Shown: piece by piece, positions 11,249 to 24,638 of the stretch
Layout: every line of letters starts with the position of its first letter
Numbering within the stretch: the stretch's first letter is position 1
Origin: Pleurotus djamor
Taxonomy: Eukaryota > Basidiomycota > Agaricomycetes > Agaricales > Pleurotaceae
Direction: 5' to 3'
Assembly (NCBI GenBank): GCA_029747585.1
Contig: JAPEVF010000261.1
Span: 1 to 57,566 of the forward strand
DNA: 57,566 nucleotides
The notes under the pieces: model-generated
What the model saw: the letters and a program-made list of their open reading frames with translations, nothing else
Told to the model about the DNA's origin: nothing
Databases searched by the model: none
Translations under genes and position numbers: made by a program

Positions 11249-14078
11249 TAGAGCTCTAATCCCTCTCCGTGTAGAGCGCTGAGTAGTCTCTCTAGAGTGG
11301 AACCAAGCTATTCTCTCTTTAATTTCAGCTGTCTACTCGAAGCGTTTTGACCAATTGCCTTTCGCCGTGTTGTAGCGATGTAGATGTAGATAACCCCCAA
11401 CCAGTACCCCTGACCTGCCCCCTTCGAGGAGCACCGACATTCCCATCTCCGATCTCTATCTATAAACTGAGTTTCTTACTGTGTACATTGATACATCGGT
11501 TTCTACCACAGTTCTAAAAGTTCAACTTACCTTGAACACACGAAATGCGCTGATATCTCCTTCCACACCATCCAGACCATCCAGGGGTCTCCTGTTCCTT
11601 GACGGATGTGTCGGCGCTAATTATCGGACCTCTCTTTTCCCCATCACAGCACCCGTTCCCTGGTGGCTTCTTTCGAAGGTCACCTCCTTTACCTGGAATC
11701 AAAACATGACCTTTTCCAAGAGTTAAACGACATTTTCACCGGAACCCCCGATCTCATGACTTCGAAGTTTGAACCCGGAGACTGCCAGGTGCCCATTTTC
11801 TCGCACCGTCACCAGAATCTTTGCTCTACCCCCCCCGAATCTTGGCCAAGAGGGAAGCGAGACGAGTGATGGCTAGGATTTGTGTTATTTTCCTTACCAT
11901 ATGCCTGAAAAGACAGCGTACGTGGCACCATCTCACCCGTGACTCAGACCGTTCATCTTTGTATTCCCTTCTCGTCCAGTTCCCATTCATCTCTCTCTCT
12001 CTCTTCGTCCTGAATATAATCGGAGGCTCGGAGGCGCATTGTATCTCCTAGAAGTTGGAAAAGCTCACCCTGCACTCGGTGATTCCCTTGTATAGAGAGA
12101 TGGACGCGTGGATTCTGAAGGATGTTGGGTGCGGATGAAGCGGCGGACATCGTTGCGTATCGCTGTTATCACGGTGAGTCTTGTCCTCCTTTGCCATTTC
12201 TTGTCGATTAAAAGCTGCACTAGATGCTCTCCTTGGGATGTCATTCGTCCACATTCTCGCGCATGGTACACTCCCGCGCCAGCTGTAGCAAGCTGAGGCG
12301 GCTACCCCGTGAGCTGTGTCTCCTCTTTCGATTCCGTGGATGTCTGACCTCGTCTGTAGGAAAGAAATATCAACTAATCAACCCCTCCAATCGGCACCAT
12401 TTTCTCACCAATACAGCGGCACAACGACTTCCATGCCCACAGCCGCGCTGCTTCACCTCCAGCCTATCTACGACCGCAACACATGGTTTGACCTTGCATT
12501 CAAGATCATGATCTTCACGTCGACGAAGCTAGAACTCTTCCCGAGGAGCAGCTTGGACCAAGACTCAGGTTCTCGTCCGAGACGGTTTGGAGGAAATCGG
12601 ACAATGATGTTGGACATTTAGACGTCTTGAATTTGGTGCGTCACACTTGCATCCCGTTCATCAATGACTTACTCAACCTTCCCATCAATCAGCGCGGCGG
12701 ATGTCCATCCCAACTACTAGTATCGTCGTCCACTTCTAGCCTCCTCACATAGCCATCAGTGGACCCTCTTATCGATGAACCTCACCGCAAATCCAACTAG
12801 GGGTCGCTGCAAGCCGTACGACTTCACTGTGTATGCGTCCCGTTAGGGAACATCGAGTCGAACATTGCCTTGCCATCGTCTTCTAGCCGATCATCAAACT
12901 CTGGTCCTGCCCACGCGAAGATGTTCCCTGTGCGTCTCTTCTCCCTATACGCTCGCTATAGCTGCTCATATTACCTGCCTAGATGCTACTATGGTCACAC
13001 GCCTGCAAGAACGATGGCCATAACCATCCTTGTTGACATCCGTCGTTCCGCACCCGGAACGACCACCTCCGAAATCTCGCTCTGGTGTGGGTATGATGGG
13101 CTAGAAAGCAGCGCTGCCATGTACCGAACAACATAGTAATGGGCGGCCGCGGATGGACGAGCTGTTGGAGAGCTATGCGAACTCGTTGGTTTGGTCGGCT
13201 CTGTGTAAAAGTTGAAATCATGAGTTCCTTTCGCTGTCTTTCTGTTCTTCGATGTTGAAATCCGCTTGCATAGTCTTCGAAGCACCCGTAGCCGGTATGA
13301 CAAGGCTCCTGGATGTCGCGGTAACATACACGAACATTGCGCGGGCCTCCAAGCAAGGTCGACACGCGACGATGGGGCTTTTCCCCTCCCTGTCGACCAG
13401 TTGTCGTGGTCGAGACGTCTCGACCACGTCTCAAGTGAGCATGTGGTTTGGGAGGGATTAAGAGGGTTTCGGGGATGGTTTCAAAGTCGTCTTGTGTTGC
13501 GCAGGTGGTACGTCATTCCCTGGTGTCGTTTTTAGCTCAATACTAATTGGTTCTCAGTTATACGTCCTCGCCGCCGGAACCACTCTTTTCGCGCTCGATT
13601 AGTACTCATCGTCGGAGAATTGTCTGCGAGAATGAAAGCCTTGACATCGAATCACAATGGACCCTCTATCCCAGCATCGCAAACGATCCCTATGGACCTG
13701 ACACACGACCATGACCCATCCACTGTGAGATGTGAGCCGCCGGGCTGAGCTGATGTAGCTATGTTAGTCTTGGACTCGTCTCGTTGCTTCCAGTATGATT
13801 ACCCCATGGCTACATTGCGTCTCACAGGACTCTTCTTATTTCTTCATTTCGCTCATTTGGACATTGGACATTCATCCACTACTTACTCATCTTTTGATAC
13901 GTCATTTATTCTGTTGTTCCGTTTCCCTTCCACTTCCGTAGCACTACATTGCTGCCATCTGTGCTCTTACCTACCTTGATCATTGGTTCTAGCTACAAAT
14001 GCCTGAAATTTCTGGACACAGGTTGCACAATACACCACTTCTTTTCTACTTGTACAATGCAGACTTCGGAGTTATGAA
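11249..14078. other. no confident gene; scattered short frames
   Basis: Both strands have only short overlapping frames. Segments such as LQPIYDRNTWFDLAFKIMIF near 12460 look exon-like but could not be joined. At about 13050-13073 lies a 22-base word (starting CCCGGAACGACC) that also occurs in the dispersed repeat copies at 23.1, 26.7 and 29.5 kb. Confidence 0.35.
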
Positions 14079-17000
14079 CTATTTCGAGCAGTGTGGTTTA
14101 TGAGACTTCCAGTCTTCCTTCTGACATGCGGGAGAGCAATACCAAGTGTCCTGGCAGCGGCTGCAACGAAGCAGCTTTGGTTTGCCCGGTCCCCCACATC
14201 GCGAGCATTTCGCATCTGTACCACCAGTCCGTTGAAAGGATGACGCTGGTGCCCGTGGGGTCGGATTCTTAGAGATGACCTGTTCAAGGTATGATACCGC
14301 GAAAATGGGGGATAGAGCGATGCGCGTGAGGTACGGTGCAAGATCTTTGAACGTGGAGTATCGAGTCACAAACTCGTTTATATTCTTGCCCCGTCCACAC
14401 TGACAGAGAGGGTCGGTGATGCTGTCAACTGAGCTACTCGCGGTGCTGATGTTGGAAGAACATTGGTGCTTCCATGTTCTGCACCGTTCAGCGAATGCTG
14501 GGAAGAGGTAGTTCCATGCCTGAACTTCACCTCCGAGGTCAATGGTCAGTGTGATAAAGCCACCAGCTCGAGGTGGAAGCCTTTGCGCAATTCGGTTCAT
14601 GACATGATCAACATCGTCGGTTAAAGTTGCGAGATACGCGTAAGCGACGACGGTGTGACTGGAAAGATCCAAGCGGAGGGATGTGATGAACATGATGTGT
14701 CGCTGGCGTTTCTTGTGATCCCGGAAGATGAAAACGGGGAAGGTTGGAGACGAAGATTCGGTGAGATGTTTGAATATGTGGGCGATGCTCAGCTTGACCT
14801 CTCGCAAGAGGTCCTTTGAGTTTTGTTGAAGGTTCTTCTCTCGGTCGGACATTTGCAAACCCATGTGAAAGTTGAGCGGGTTGTGGAAGGGAGTCAGTAG
14901 CGTGAACGTGGGCATGATGTCGAGATTGACATAGTGGATATTCCATGAGAGGCGGCGAGCGTCTTCTACACAGATGGGAGTGATGTTTTGAAGTGATTGG
15001 CTTTTGGCTTTCACAGACAGAGCAGCCGGCGGGAGTGCGACCTATGCGAGAAGTACAAAGTCAGTGAGGTAAGCAGGCTTGCCGCGTAGCTGCGACTCAC
15101 CTCGATCCACCCAGACTTTCGAGCGATGCGGACTTTCTGTTCTGTTGAATCTACCAGCAGTGGCCAGTGGAGAGGGAGCTGAGACGAAGCAAAACATAAT
15201 ACTGTATCAACTGGAGTTGATTGCGTGTGTTCAACAGCTGCACCCGCAAGCAGCTCCTGGTGGGCGGCTGGATCGGATATGGTTACACGGGATATCAGGG
15301 TCTTGATCAAGGGCTTCGTGCTTTCGTCGATCTGAACGGTGAAAGATGTTTCATTAGAGGGACTCTGAGTATGAATTTCCGGAGGACGAGTGTCTTTGAT
15401 GACATTGACGTGGGATTTGTCGTCAACCTTGGCCGTATACATATGTAGTTGAAAGCCGAGCTTTCCTACAAATGCCATTGTCACCGCAGGAGTCGCACGG
15501 ATATCAAGGGAAACAGACATGAGACGAGGGGGAGAGCCCATGAGTAGGTCACTTAGAACGTGGAACGAGACGATCAGATCGGAGGTTCCTTCAAGTCCAG
15601 ATTTGTCTTCTGTGAAGATTGCGACTCGCTGTTCGCCTTGACCATCAAAAGTCACCTCTCCGAAGAAGGCGTTGAGGGACGAGAAGACCGCGTTGGACCC
15701 GAATGCGCCGTTCGTATCAGCAACAAGCACAGGTGTTCCGACATTTTCTGCGGCTGCCAGGACCGCGAGTGATGAGCGTGGTACTCGAAGGATGACCTTT
15801 GCGGTGAGTGGTACGCTTGACCAACCGCGAAACAGATGAAAATAGTCATTGGAGGGAGATAGGTTGATGTGAACGTCAAGTGAGTCCCATAGTCCGCTAC
15901 GATAGAGATGGCAAGCGAAGTCCTGGTAGTAGTTCATACCCATTAAAATACTGCGGTCATGTAGAACTTTTTCCAAAAAGAAATCGAGGGCAGAGGACCA
16001 TGTCGATCCGTTTACACGGTGGCGTATCAGGCGAAGAAGGGCGGTGAACGTTCCGCGAACATAATGGACAAGGCTTGCTTGACGAACTGATTGGATTGAT
16101 GGATTTCGAAGCGCATTCATCGTGTTTTCAAAAGCAAACATGGTCGAGTACATTGCAAAAAGGAGAGTACCCAATTGTTTGGGCTCGAAATCGAGGCTTG
16201 GGGGCGGGGCTTTCGAGTCCTGTAGTCTTTCCGGCCTTCTCCACGCAGCACGCTCATGATATTGAGCCTGTGCGGCTTCAGCCGCGGCAAGAAGAACTTC
16301 GTGCCGGTTGGAGTAGGTGGTAAAACCACCAACAACGTCTATGGGTATGACGCCGATGAGAAGGGACAGCACAAATGTGTCTCCACAAAGGTTGGTCAGA
16401 AATCCGGTGGTTGGGTCGTTTCCCTTCGGATGGAGCGACTCTGTAAAAAGTGCGGCATCACCCGAGTGGTTGAGTAAGGGAGAGGCACAGACGAGCACAT
16501 TCATGAAGCCAAGGTGGTCCACCAAGTTCGAAGTGTCGATCACGTCAAAAAGAACTGAAAAGTGTGTTTCGGGATTGAAAATATACTTGTTGTGGTTGGG
16601 CTCCATCGTGAGGTATGCTCGCCAGAGTTCAGGACACCTGTCTCGTGGAATGCCCGAAGTGTTAAGCAGAAGGCCATTGCGTCTCCAGCGAATATTTGAA
16701 TCGAGAGACGCTTAGACCCAGCAACAGTGCGGAATGCCGAAGTCCACTCTCGAAATTGGGCATGGGTGATTGAGACGATGCTTGATAAGGTAGGTTTGAC
16801 AGCATTCTTTTGGTTCCCTTGTAGGAAGGCTGGCGCAAGATGAAATGCGAGGAGGGGATTGGTCCCATAGTGAACCGAGAAATTGGTGCCAGCGAGTGAG
16901 TAGGAGAATGTCGGGTTTATGAACCGTGCAGAGCTGATGTCACCGTGTTTCGTGAATGTCGTCCCATGGTTCCAATACGTATCAATCTCAACACGGGACT

Positions 17001-17713
17001 GTGCCACTAAAATAGCAGCGAAGCCAGCGGATCTCTGAATACCAAACAGCCTGTTACCGGTGGCCGTTGAGTTGATCTCCTTCATGCCGTCACGCGTCTT
17101 TCTTTCGAGTACTGTGTGTATTTTTGCATCGTCAATGGCTTGGATGTATAGGTTCCAGTGCCGGCGCAGCTCAGTCAGCGTCTGGTCATCACAGAAAGCC
17201 GTGAACTTGTAGGGTCCAGCAGCCCAGCTTTCGTGTGATTCTGATAATGAAGCCAACTCGACGCACACTTGACGGAGAAGATTGCGGGCGGATTTGTCGA
17301 GGAATAGATGGTAAAAGATCGCCCAGGTAGCATCAAATTGCGTAGGATGGCTGACAATGAGGGCAAATAGGATGATGTTCCGCGCTATTCCTGTTTTAAG
17401 ACAACAAACGGATACATAAGACGAGGTTGACGTACCAAGTATCGCGGGTTCAACATCACAGCAAGTGAACGAAAAAACACGACTCTGCGCTCCGAGAATA
17501 TTTCAGCAATCTAGCTCACAACGACGGCGAAATTCACATACCTGAGCAGTCGTTCGTGATCGTGTAGAGTAGGTTTCGTGGATCTCCGCATCCGAGGAGA
17601 AGGATCCTGACGTCCTGGCGGTCTGGAGACGTTCGATTGGTGACACAAACTGGCGGTGTGTTTCCAATTGGGTAATAGAAAATTGGCGAGGGCCAAGTGA
17701 TTGGATGCGACAT
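14079..17713 (-). CDS. DUF4470 and MYND zinc-finger protein, about 1,159 aa
   Basis: The ATG at 17713-17711 opens MSHPITWPSPIFYYPIGN. DUF4470 hallmarks follow: ILLLGCGDPRNLLYTI, then FTCCDVEPAIL and GIARNIILFALI. Introns are 17541-17490, 17435-17391 (GTACGT donor) and 15100-15042 (GTGAGT donor). The middle region reads LFDVIDTSNLVDHLGFMNVL, typical of the family. The last exon ends with a MYND finger (CSRCGGPGKPKLLRCSRC, then YCSPACQKEDWKSHKPHC) and the TAG at 14081-14079. The summed exons are one base short of whole codons. Adding a C to the CC near 16645 restores FPRDRCPELWRAYLTMEPN, so a one-base deletion or undercall is likely. MYND fingers usually mediate protein contacts. The frame is also open upstream to 17926, so a longer N-terminus is possible. 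Confidence 0.85.
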
Positions 17714-20700
17714 TGAAAGCGGCGTGTGAGGGACACTTGACTTGGGGACAGATGTTTCAGTGGCCTTGATATACGAAGACACGTCCGAACTGCGCCGTTC
17801 CTTCGTTTCTCGAGTCACCCACAACTCATGTTCCCCCTGGCCTAGAGAGCAAATGACATCGTCACAACTCATCTCGAACTCAAGGAAGGGCTTCGTCGGA
17901 TGACTTTGGCCCACTTGCTCAAACACAGGAGCTACTGCGGAAGTTTCGCAAACCCTGTTTGGAAGTTGGAGGCGTTATAAACGAGGGAAACACGCGGTTG
18001 CGTAGCAAATTTCAGGGGGACATGTTCACGGCTGTACAACGTGTGGGGCTTCTTTGTGAATAGAGACGAAGTTATCCTGCGCGAATTTGGAGTAAATTCG
18101 ACGGTATGAGTTAAAACGTCTGGAAAATGACTTGAGAATGACATCAGTGAACTGCGCGCTCGAAGAACTGACATGGAAGGGTTACCCCCTTGAAGGTGTC
18201 TCGGACGGGGTAGTGACTACGCAGTCAGTCAATGGCGTCCAGACTTGGCATTTCACAGAGACCACCTGAGATATGAATGCATTCCTCAGCGGTGCACATT
18301 TGGAGGATTGTTCCTGGTACCGCAACGGTGTGGAGGGATTGGATCTTAGAGCATTCATGAGGCGCGAGTTCACAAAGATCAATGAGGGGAAATTTCGGAA
18401 TAGTCTTGATGAGTTCAAAGCGTAGCGGATCGGTAGGGGGTTAGGGGCGATGGATATGTACTTGACGGTGGGTCACGGTACGGAGGATAGGTCCTTCGAT
18501 GTCGATGTGTCACTGCAATATCATTTGAGTCATCAGTCAAATGACCCCAGGAGCACGCTGAGAGGCAACGCACCAACGACCCCACAGCTGCGACCTGTAG
18601 AGTAACTACTTCTTTCAAGCAGCAGCGCGACTGCTGGCTATCATAAACGAGCTCGACATAGAGTATTGAAGAAATCCCAACGAGAATACTTGCCTTGAAT
18701 CGGTCACCAAGTCGTTTGCTCAAGAGTCGTCAAACGCACATGAGGGAACTTGAAGCTAGCCGCCCACAATTTCCAAGGGTCATAGGAAGTGGTAGATAGT
18801 CAATGACAATGGGTATCAAACCAACGGCGACGGCGGGCACAGGGAATGTAAAATAAGGTGATGTAGGATGCTCCTCGCAAGGACTGCGATGCTCGAAGGC
18901 TGACCTGTGAAGTAGTACCAAAGATGGTCGCGCGTACAAAGTAACAAGAGGGTACATAGAAAATGTCCGTAGAGTAGGCGAGGTGTTAAGAATAAGTACT
19001 GCATTGACCCTGCGTCCGATTCGCTGTTGATCGCTGATTTGGCATTGCAACTGGCAACCCTCTTGGGTGCAGCCATAACCACTCCCATGAAGGCGAGTGT
19101 TGAAGTCAAAGTCTTTGGTCAACCGGCTTTCTTCCTCTCCCTCTCCTAATCCACACCCATCCCGTCCCTGTCCCTGTCCAACCTTCGAGGCAACAGATGA
19201 ACTCGCGGATGGAGCAGCGCTACAGGTGAATGAGGCAGCAGTAATCGAAGTCAAGGAGACTCTCGAGGACGACGGCAAAGGCGGTCAACATCCGTTTATG
19301 ACGGGGGCTCGGCGAACGGACACAAAATTGAGCTGGATTCGGCGGTACGGTGTCGTCGTATTCACAAGGCTTACAAGGAATATCGAAATCGATGGTTGTG
19401 GGCGTTCCTCGAAGAAGAGGTCTGTATATTGGTCGAGGTCGATTGCATCGATGGTACGGCAATTTGATCTTGACCATGGTACCCCGGAACCAAACCATGT
19501 AACAAGCGATGCCCCCACGACATCGGCAACGTCTTGGTGGATGCTCCGAAGTACCATCCACGACCACCAGAGTCTAATATGGAAGGTGATACTCTTTCTT
19601 CATCGTCGTTGCGGTCATCTCCCACCCCATAACACGCTCCCATCCTCCCATTATCCAAAGACAAAGGAGCGACTGAGCTTGAAGGTGTCGCAGCGATAAG
19701 GGGTAGCCGAACCGTTGAGGGAACCTTGCAACGCGAGGGAGTTGCTTGCTACCATAGGACATGCCTTTGAGGCTTGTGCTTCAAGGTTCGTCCATGCTGG
19801 CGTTGAGTCCATGCTTATCACGGTTGCGGATGCCGTTCATACGAGAGGATTGTGGGTCGGCGAAGGGGGGGGATGATGCTGGGAGTGAGGCTGATGGTGT
19901 CAGGGTACAACAGTCCAACCTGTACCACTGAGCGTACTCCCAGCATACGTCTCCGTGAGCTCCGATAGCATGTAGTCACGGTGAATCTGCGAGATGAGGC
20001 CTGATGTCAGCTCACGCGGACGGGGAAAGAGGAAGGGTACGCACCAGTATTGGGAAAGACGAAGCGACGTTCCTGGATTATCCATCCTCCACGGAGCCTC
20101 AAACTACGAGAGCGATAGCACCAAATCTCCCTTCGTTCCTCCTCTGCTACCGATCCGTATCCCATCCGAAGCTAGGTGTCGATAGTTCGTGTCCCATGAG
20201 TCTGAGTGTCGATGGTGGCCTGGATGAATGGCCGGCAGCGTGACAGGCAGCCCTGTGGGATGACGTGGACGACGTGCGCTATTCAGCGTCTAGATGGGGA
20301 GTATTTGCGAGGCTGCGATCGACGATGTGAACGGAGGAAGGATAGAGGCGGGTGGAGATGGGACCTTGCGCTGATCTTGGTCTGCACAAGCTATGGAGAT
20401 GGACAACGTATCCAGCTGGTGGGGAACCGTTCGGCTCAAGGTCTGATTGGAAGAAGTAAGTAAAGCTTCATAGAGAGATGAAAGGTACGCACCGAGGAGT
20501 CATTCATGAGGTCAGGAAGGAAACCGCACGACCATGCTTGACCCGCTCCGTCTCCACCCGAAGGGTCAACTTGTGGCAACTTTATGGTGTCCAAAGCCGT
20601 CGACGAGTCCCGAAGACAGCTGTATTTATATGGGATAAGAACTGTCAACATCGCAGAGAAGAGTTCAGTCACTTACATTCTCGTACACGGCGGAGGATTG

Positions 20701-21136
20701 GTATTCCAAGTTCTTCTGTGAGACAGGTTTATTGCGGGATCGGACTAAGCGGCGTAGGAGCATTAGAAAAGCCACTTGGGGACATGTATAGTGAGATACG
20801 AAGCGATGCACTTACCGACAAAGGCGTACATCGGCCGCATGAGATGATACCGTTACGGGTTAACGTTGAAACGTTGACCGGTGACCGTTGACCGACAGTC
20901 CTCTGCTACGCATGCGACGCCCAAGAATGGGTCTAAGGTATACATCGGATAGCGCAGCTGAATGGCGTTTTAAGCGGCATATTTCAATTCTTATGAGGCT
21001 GGCAGGGAGTGAGTTCTTCGCGAACGAGATTTGCGGATGGGGAGAAAGGAAAGGTCGCTTGGGCGCTAGCGCAATCAGAACAATGCTGAGTCAGACTCCC
21101 TAGCGAATCAGGAGTACTCCTGAGTGACATCTACTC
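17714..21136. other. unrecognised region, patchy coding signal on the minus strand
   Basis: Between about 17.9 and 18.7 kb the minus strand has exon-like pieces, for example RFELIKTIPKFPLIDLCELA followed by HECSKIQSLHTVAVPGTILQ at about 18420-18280, and QFTDVILKSFSRRFNSYRRI at about 18150-18090. GTGCGT and GCAAGT donor-like sites lie nearby. Another pair of open minus frames spans 18730-19560. I recognise none of these and could not build a full gene. From 19.7 to 21.1 kb I see nothing convincing. Confidence 0.3.
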
Positions 21137-22444
21137 ATGTCATCGACACCATCAGGAGTGTCGGGGGACTCAGATCATGGTTTAGTCCAGTATGAGGTTC
21201 GTTCTAGACATAAAAGCTCTTTAATACTTGTCTCATTAACCACCAGCTCCCACCCGAAATCATTGACCGGATCATCACGGATTACACCAACGGCCTCGAA
21301 GATCGTCGCCCCATCAGGCATCTTCTACTCGTGTCTCGACTATTTCACTGGATCTACGCTCCTACCCTCTATTCATCGCTCTATCTGACAGATTCAGACG
21401 AAGGTGTGCCTCGAGAACACAAGCCGTGTACCCTATTGACACCTCACCACCTTTCCGAGCTCCAAATCGCTCTCTCATCGAACAAGGATCTTCCTAAGTT
21501 CATTCAAACATTTTCAGTCCGCGAGGACTTTCAACGAGATCTCACCCCTCAAGAGTGTGCAGCTTTAGAGCTCATTTTCTCATCTCTTACTCGTCTAAAA
21601 CAACCATACCTCCCCCGACATTCAGTCTACCAAAATCCCTCCCAAAAACGACACAGTTAACTCATCTCACCTTCAGCTCGCGGTGGATGCAATCCTCACT
21701 CCCCACATTCCTTGAAACCCAGCGATCTTCACGATATCTTTCCTGCACGCAGCTCGGCCGAGATGATATCCGCACCATTTTCTCTCCCAGCTTCTCTGGC
21801 CTACCTAACCTCCACACACTCGAATGCGACCAAGACGCATTTCGCAGGGTTCGACTTGCAGAGTTCCCTGTTCTTGAGCATATCATCGTGCAAATGTCGA
21901 CTAGGCTGTTCCCTGTAAATAATGAAGATGTTTTTCGCAGCGTGCGGACACTTTATATCAACTGCAAACCGCACGAGAACCTTTTCGTGCTGCTGAGGTC
22001 TCTCGAACGCATTGAGTATCTGTTTACTGGGCTTCCAAATGCAGCGGTAAGTGGTCCTCATGGAACGGTGGAATGTCTGGTGTCTCATGGAAGATTCTTA
22101 TCCAGTCAATCGAATACAGTCCCCTCCCAGCTCTCCTGGACATCCCCTCGAAGGGACTCAAATACATCTCCCTGCGACAAATTCGATTCTACGACGACTC
22201 TTTCATCGTGGACCGCTTATTCAACGCCCATCCGAACCTTGTCATCGTCGACGTCTGTCCCACCAGACCTGACACATCCGAGACCGAATTCGCCGTTGAT
22301 CGGTATGTGAGACTCGGGCAGAGTGGTGAGGGAAAAGGATTCGGCGTGTTGAGGAAGTTCAGCGTTTCGCAGCCGAAGGCCTTTGAATTGTGGTGGGAAG
22401 TTGGGGAAATTAGGGACAACGTTGAAGAGGCTCGTGGTGAGTGA
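21137..22444 (+). CDS. F-box/LRR-like protein, third family member
   Basis: The ATG at 21137 begins a 20-codon exon. A 50-nt intron at 21197-21246 (donor GTTCGT) leads into a clear F-box, LPPEIIDRIITDY, with HLLLVSRLFHWIYAPTLYSS after it. A frame change occurs in the AAAA run near 21597; one extra A would give RLKTTIPPPTFSLPK and continue into LTHLTF, GLPNLHTLECDQ and FPVLEHI, which are leucine-rich-like. A GTAAGT intron at 22047-22105 (59 nt) keeps frame and leads to SIEYSPLPALLDIPSKGLKY and the C-terminus PKAFELWWEVGEI. As in the tandem pair at 2.7-5.3 kb, the protein ends near a WW motif with a donor (GTGAGT) at or just before the stop. Splicing it (22437-22512) would add a few residues, ending at 22529. 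Confidence 0.7.
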
Positions 22445-22679
22445 TTCCGTCCAGAGTGCTGTCGTTGACTGTGGGTTTGACGAGAATCTAACTGTTCTCC
22501 GTCTGATTCTAGTCAATGGGATGTTGTAATTACAACGAAATTGTCTTAGTTATTGAGAGCAGGTGAGGAGGCCATCGGATGGCGCAGCTAAAGGTCTTGC
22601 AGACGAGTGACGTGGATACCTTGATGAAATAGTAGAATCGATGTTTCAACTTTCTATTTTGTGTAATACTCTCTAGTAG

Positions 22680-23280
22680 GGCTCGAAAGAATGGGATGTC
22701 CTGAGGGTACCAGTAGGGGGAAGGCATGGAGACGGTCGTTGATCGGTCCAGGAATGCAGCTCTTGCTTCGTAGGTAAGCTATGCATGTGTTGTTACGCGT
22801 ATCCCTCGTCGTATTACGCCGGGAAGTAGGTGCATCGCTGGATTTCAAACGGGTCCGTCGATGACATGCATGCCTTCTGAGGTTCCTTGAAATGCGTTTA
22901 GTTGATCGAATACAACGGGTGGAGATGGCTAGTAGGTAGGGAAGCTCATATATCAGCATTTGGAATCGAAGCAACCAGAGAGAAACGTACGAAGATCGAT
23001 TTCCTCAGTAGCCGGCTTATCCTACAGCCTCGAATAACTCATCAACGCCAACTCGCGTCGTGCTGGCCTTTAAGCACTCTCTTTTGGCTGACAATGCTCT
23101 CGCGCCTATACTTGGCGATCGAAGGCTTTATTTTCGGAGGTGGTCGTTCCGGGGTACCGGGAAGGGAGGCAGCGCCGAGGAGACGTTGGGTGAGCAATTA
23201 AGCTAGTTCATAGAGTAAGAGGTTTGAACGTGTTTGAGAACGAAAGAGACGTACTTTATTGAGCCATCGTTTCACGACGG
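22680..23280 (+). repeat. dispersed repeat family, copy A
   Basis: This stretch is clearly related to 29035-29840 on the same strand and to 26350-27215 on the other strand. Shared landmarks in order are a GAGGGTACCAGTAGGG-like start, ATCAGCATTTGGAA, TAGCCGGCTTATCCTAC, CCTCGAATAACTC, GGAGGTGGTCGTTCCGGGG and a GACGTACTTTA block. All copies carry stops in every frame, so I read them as decayed copies of one gene or transposable element. I could not name the ancestor. Confidence 0.6.
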
Positions 23281-23693
23281 TAAGGTACCAGCAACGCCGC
23301 TCTGGACGATGAACATCGCATAAGTGCAAACTCGCATTCCTGGGGGCGTCTCGCGCCGGTGGTACCAATAAGAATGGCCTCTTGAACCAGCGATGAGCTA
23401 ACGCACGGGGAAAGAGACGATGACGGACTAAAAAGATAAAATCTTGGGAGAAAATTGATTAGTGGCTGGAATTTCCGTTCAGATGGAAAGGTTGTACCGC
23501 CTCCTGATTTCTGGTCCAGCATCGCTTCCCAGCATTCAGCAGCGTAATCATGGATAAGGCCAACGATGGGATTTCGCCGTAGATATTGTACTGAGTCTTC
23601 AGTCATGCTCGTTTCGAGGACGTCAAGCGTGGCATGGTAGGGATTTTCGATACAGAGTGTGAGCTGGAATAGTTGAGTAGGACGGCTAAGCAT
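23256..23693 (-). CDS. unrecognised open frame
   Basis: A 145-codon frame on the minus strand with a protein-like first half (FQLTLCIENPYHATLDVLET and YLRRNPIVGLIHDYAAECWE), then a lower-quality second half. No domain was recognised. It may be one exon of a larger gene or chance. It overlaps the end of repeat copy A. Confidence 0.25.
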   Translation of the reverse strand: MLSRPTQLFQLTLCIENPYHATLDVLETSMTEDSVQYLRRNPIVGLIHDYAAECWEAMLDQKSGGGTTFPSERKFQPLINFLPRFYLFSPSSSLSPCVSSSLVQEAILIGTTGARRPQECEFALMRCSSSRAALLVPYRRETMAQ

Positions 23694-24246
23694 ACAACAG
23701 CCGTTAAAAACGGAGAACGCAAAGTAAGCTCGCCGTGCAACACATTAAGACACATCAAGCACCTTGGTTTCGGCGTGATTGTTCCGGGGCCTCTTGGACG
23801 ACAGGTGACGTTGAAAGAGGGTGTGCGCGATGACCATGAGACGCCTGAGCAAAAAAGGACGTCAGGAAAGAGAAGACAGCACGAGGAAAGGGACACAGAC
23901 GATGTCGCGTTTCAGTCTTGATTCTTGAAGCAACCACATCCAAACCTTTGACTCAGCCACAAACACGGCTAACCCATCCGACCGTCGTGCGGATAGTGTT
24001 TGTGTCGTACGATTACGCAGGTTGTAAGGACTAGAGTCGGGGACATTGATAATGGCTGCGGCGCAGGCAACTGCGGCGCTTGTTGGAATTACAAACGCTT
24101 GCGAGCACAAAAGGCTAGTTCCCCTAGCCACCCCTTTGGTTTCTCCTTTACCGTATGTCTTCGTGTTTCGTCTCTTTCATATGATTCTACACTCGCGTGC
24201 CACTATCGATGGCCTTATATATTCTCGTAGCTCCCGCTTTGACACC

Positions 24247-24414
24247 TCAGTATCGTTGACCCCGAACGCATACTGAGGTGAGCCGTCTCGTACTTATTTC
24301 TATCTATTCTCATACTTACGATGTACCTAGAGTTCACTATTCTAACAGGTACTTACCATCGCAATAGAGTATCGTTGACCCCGAACGCATACTGAGAGTT
24401 CACTATTCTAACAG
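24247..24414. repeat. short hairpin element duplicated with its flank
   Basis: A 29-base word running from AGTATCGTTGACCCCG to CGCATACTGAG occurs at 24249-24277 and again at 24368-24396. A second word (AGAGTTCACTATTCTAACAG) occurs at 24329-24348 and 24395-24414, overlapping the end of the first word's second copy by two bases. The first copy is a near-perfect hairpin: CACCTCAGTAT pairs with ATACTGAGGTG, CGTT with AACG, around the loop GACCCCG. Confidence 0.75.
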
Positions 24415-24638
24415 CGCTTCCCAGACATGAGGCCGGTCAAGACAACACAAGGAAAGCGGTGATAGGGCTGAGGTAGCCATAACACCATCTTTGTGGTGAT
24501 CGTGCTGTGGACGATCCCGTTAGTATACGAGGCAACGCCAAACATTTCCTCGTGGCGGTCAGATCCAAGTGGGTAATTAAGAACAACCGCCAGGCGCCTA
24601 CCACAGACTTTGACCATTCCCAGACGAGTTGCTGCACG

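Noticed and set aside
14608..14946. Minus-strand 112-codon frame
   Set aside because: It overlaps the last exon of the DUF4470-MYND gene in another frame and has no independent support.
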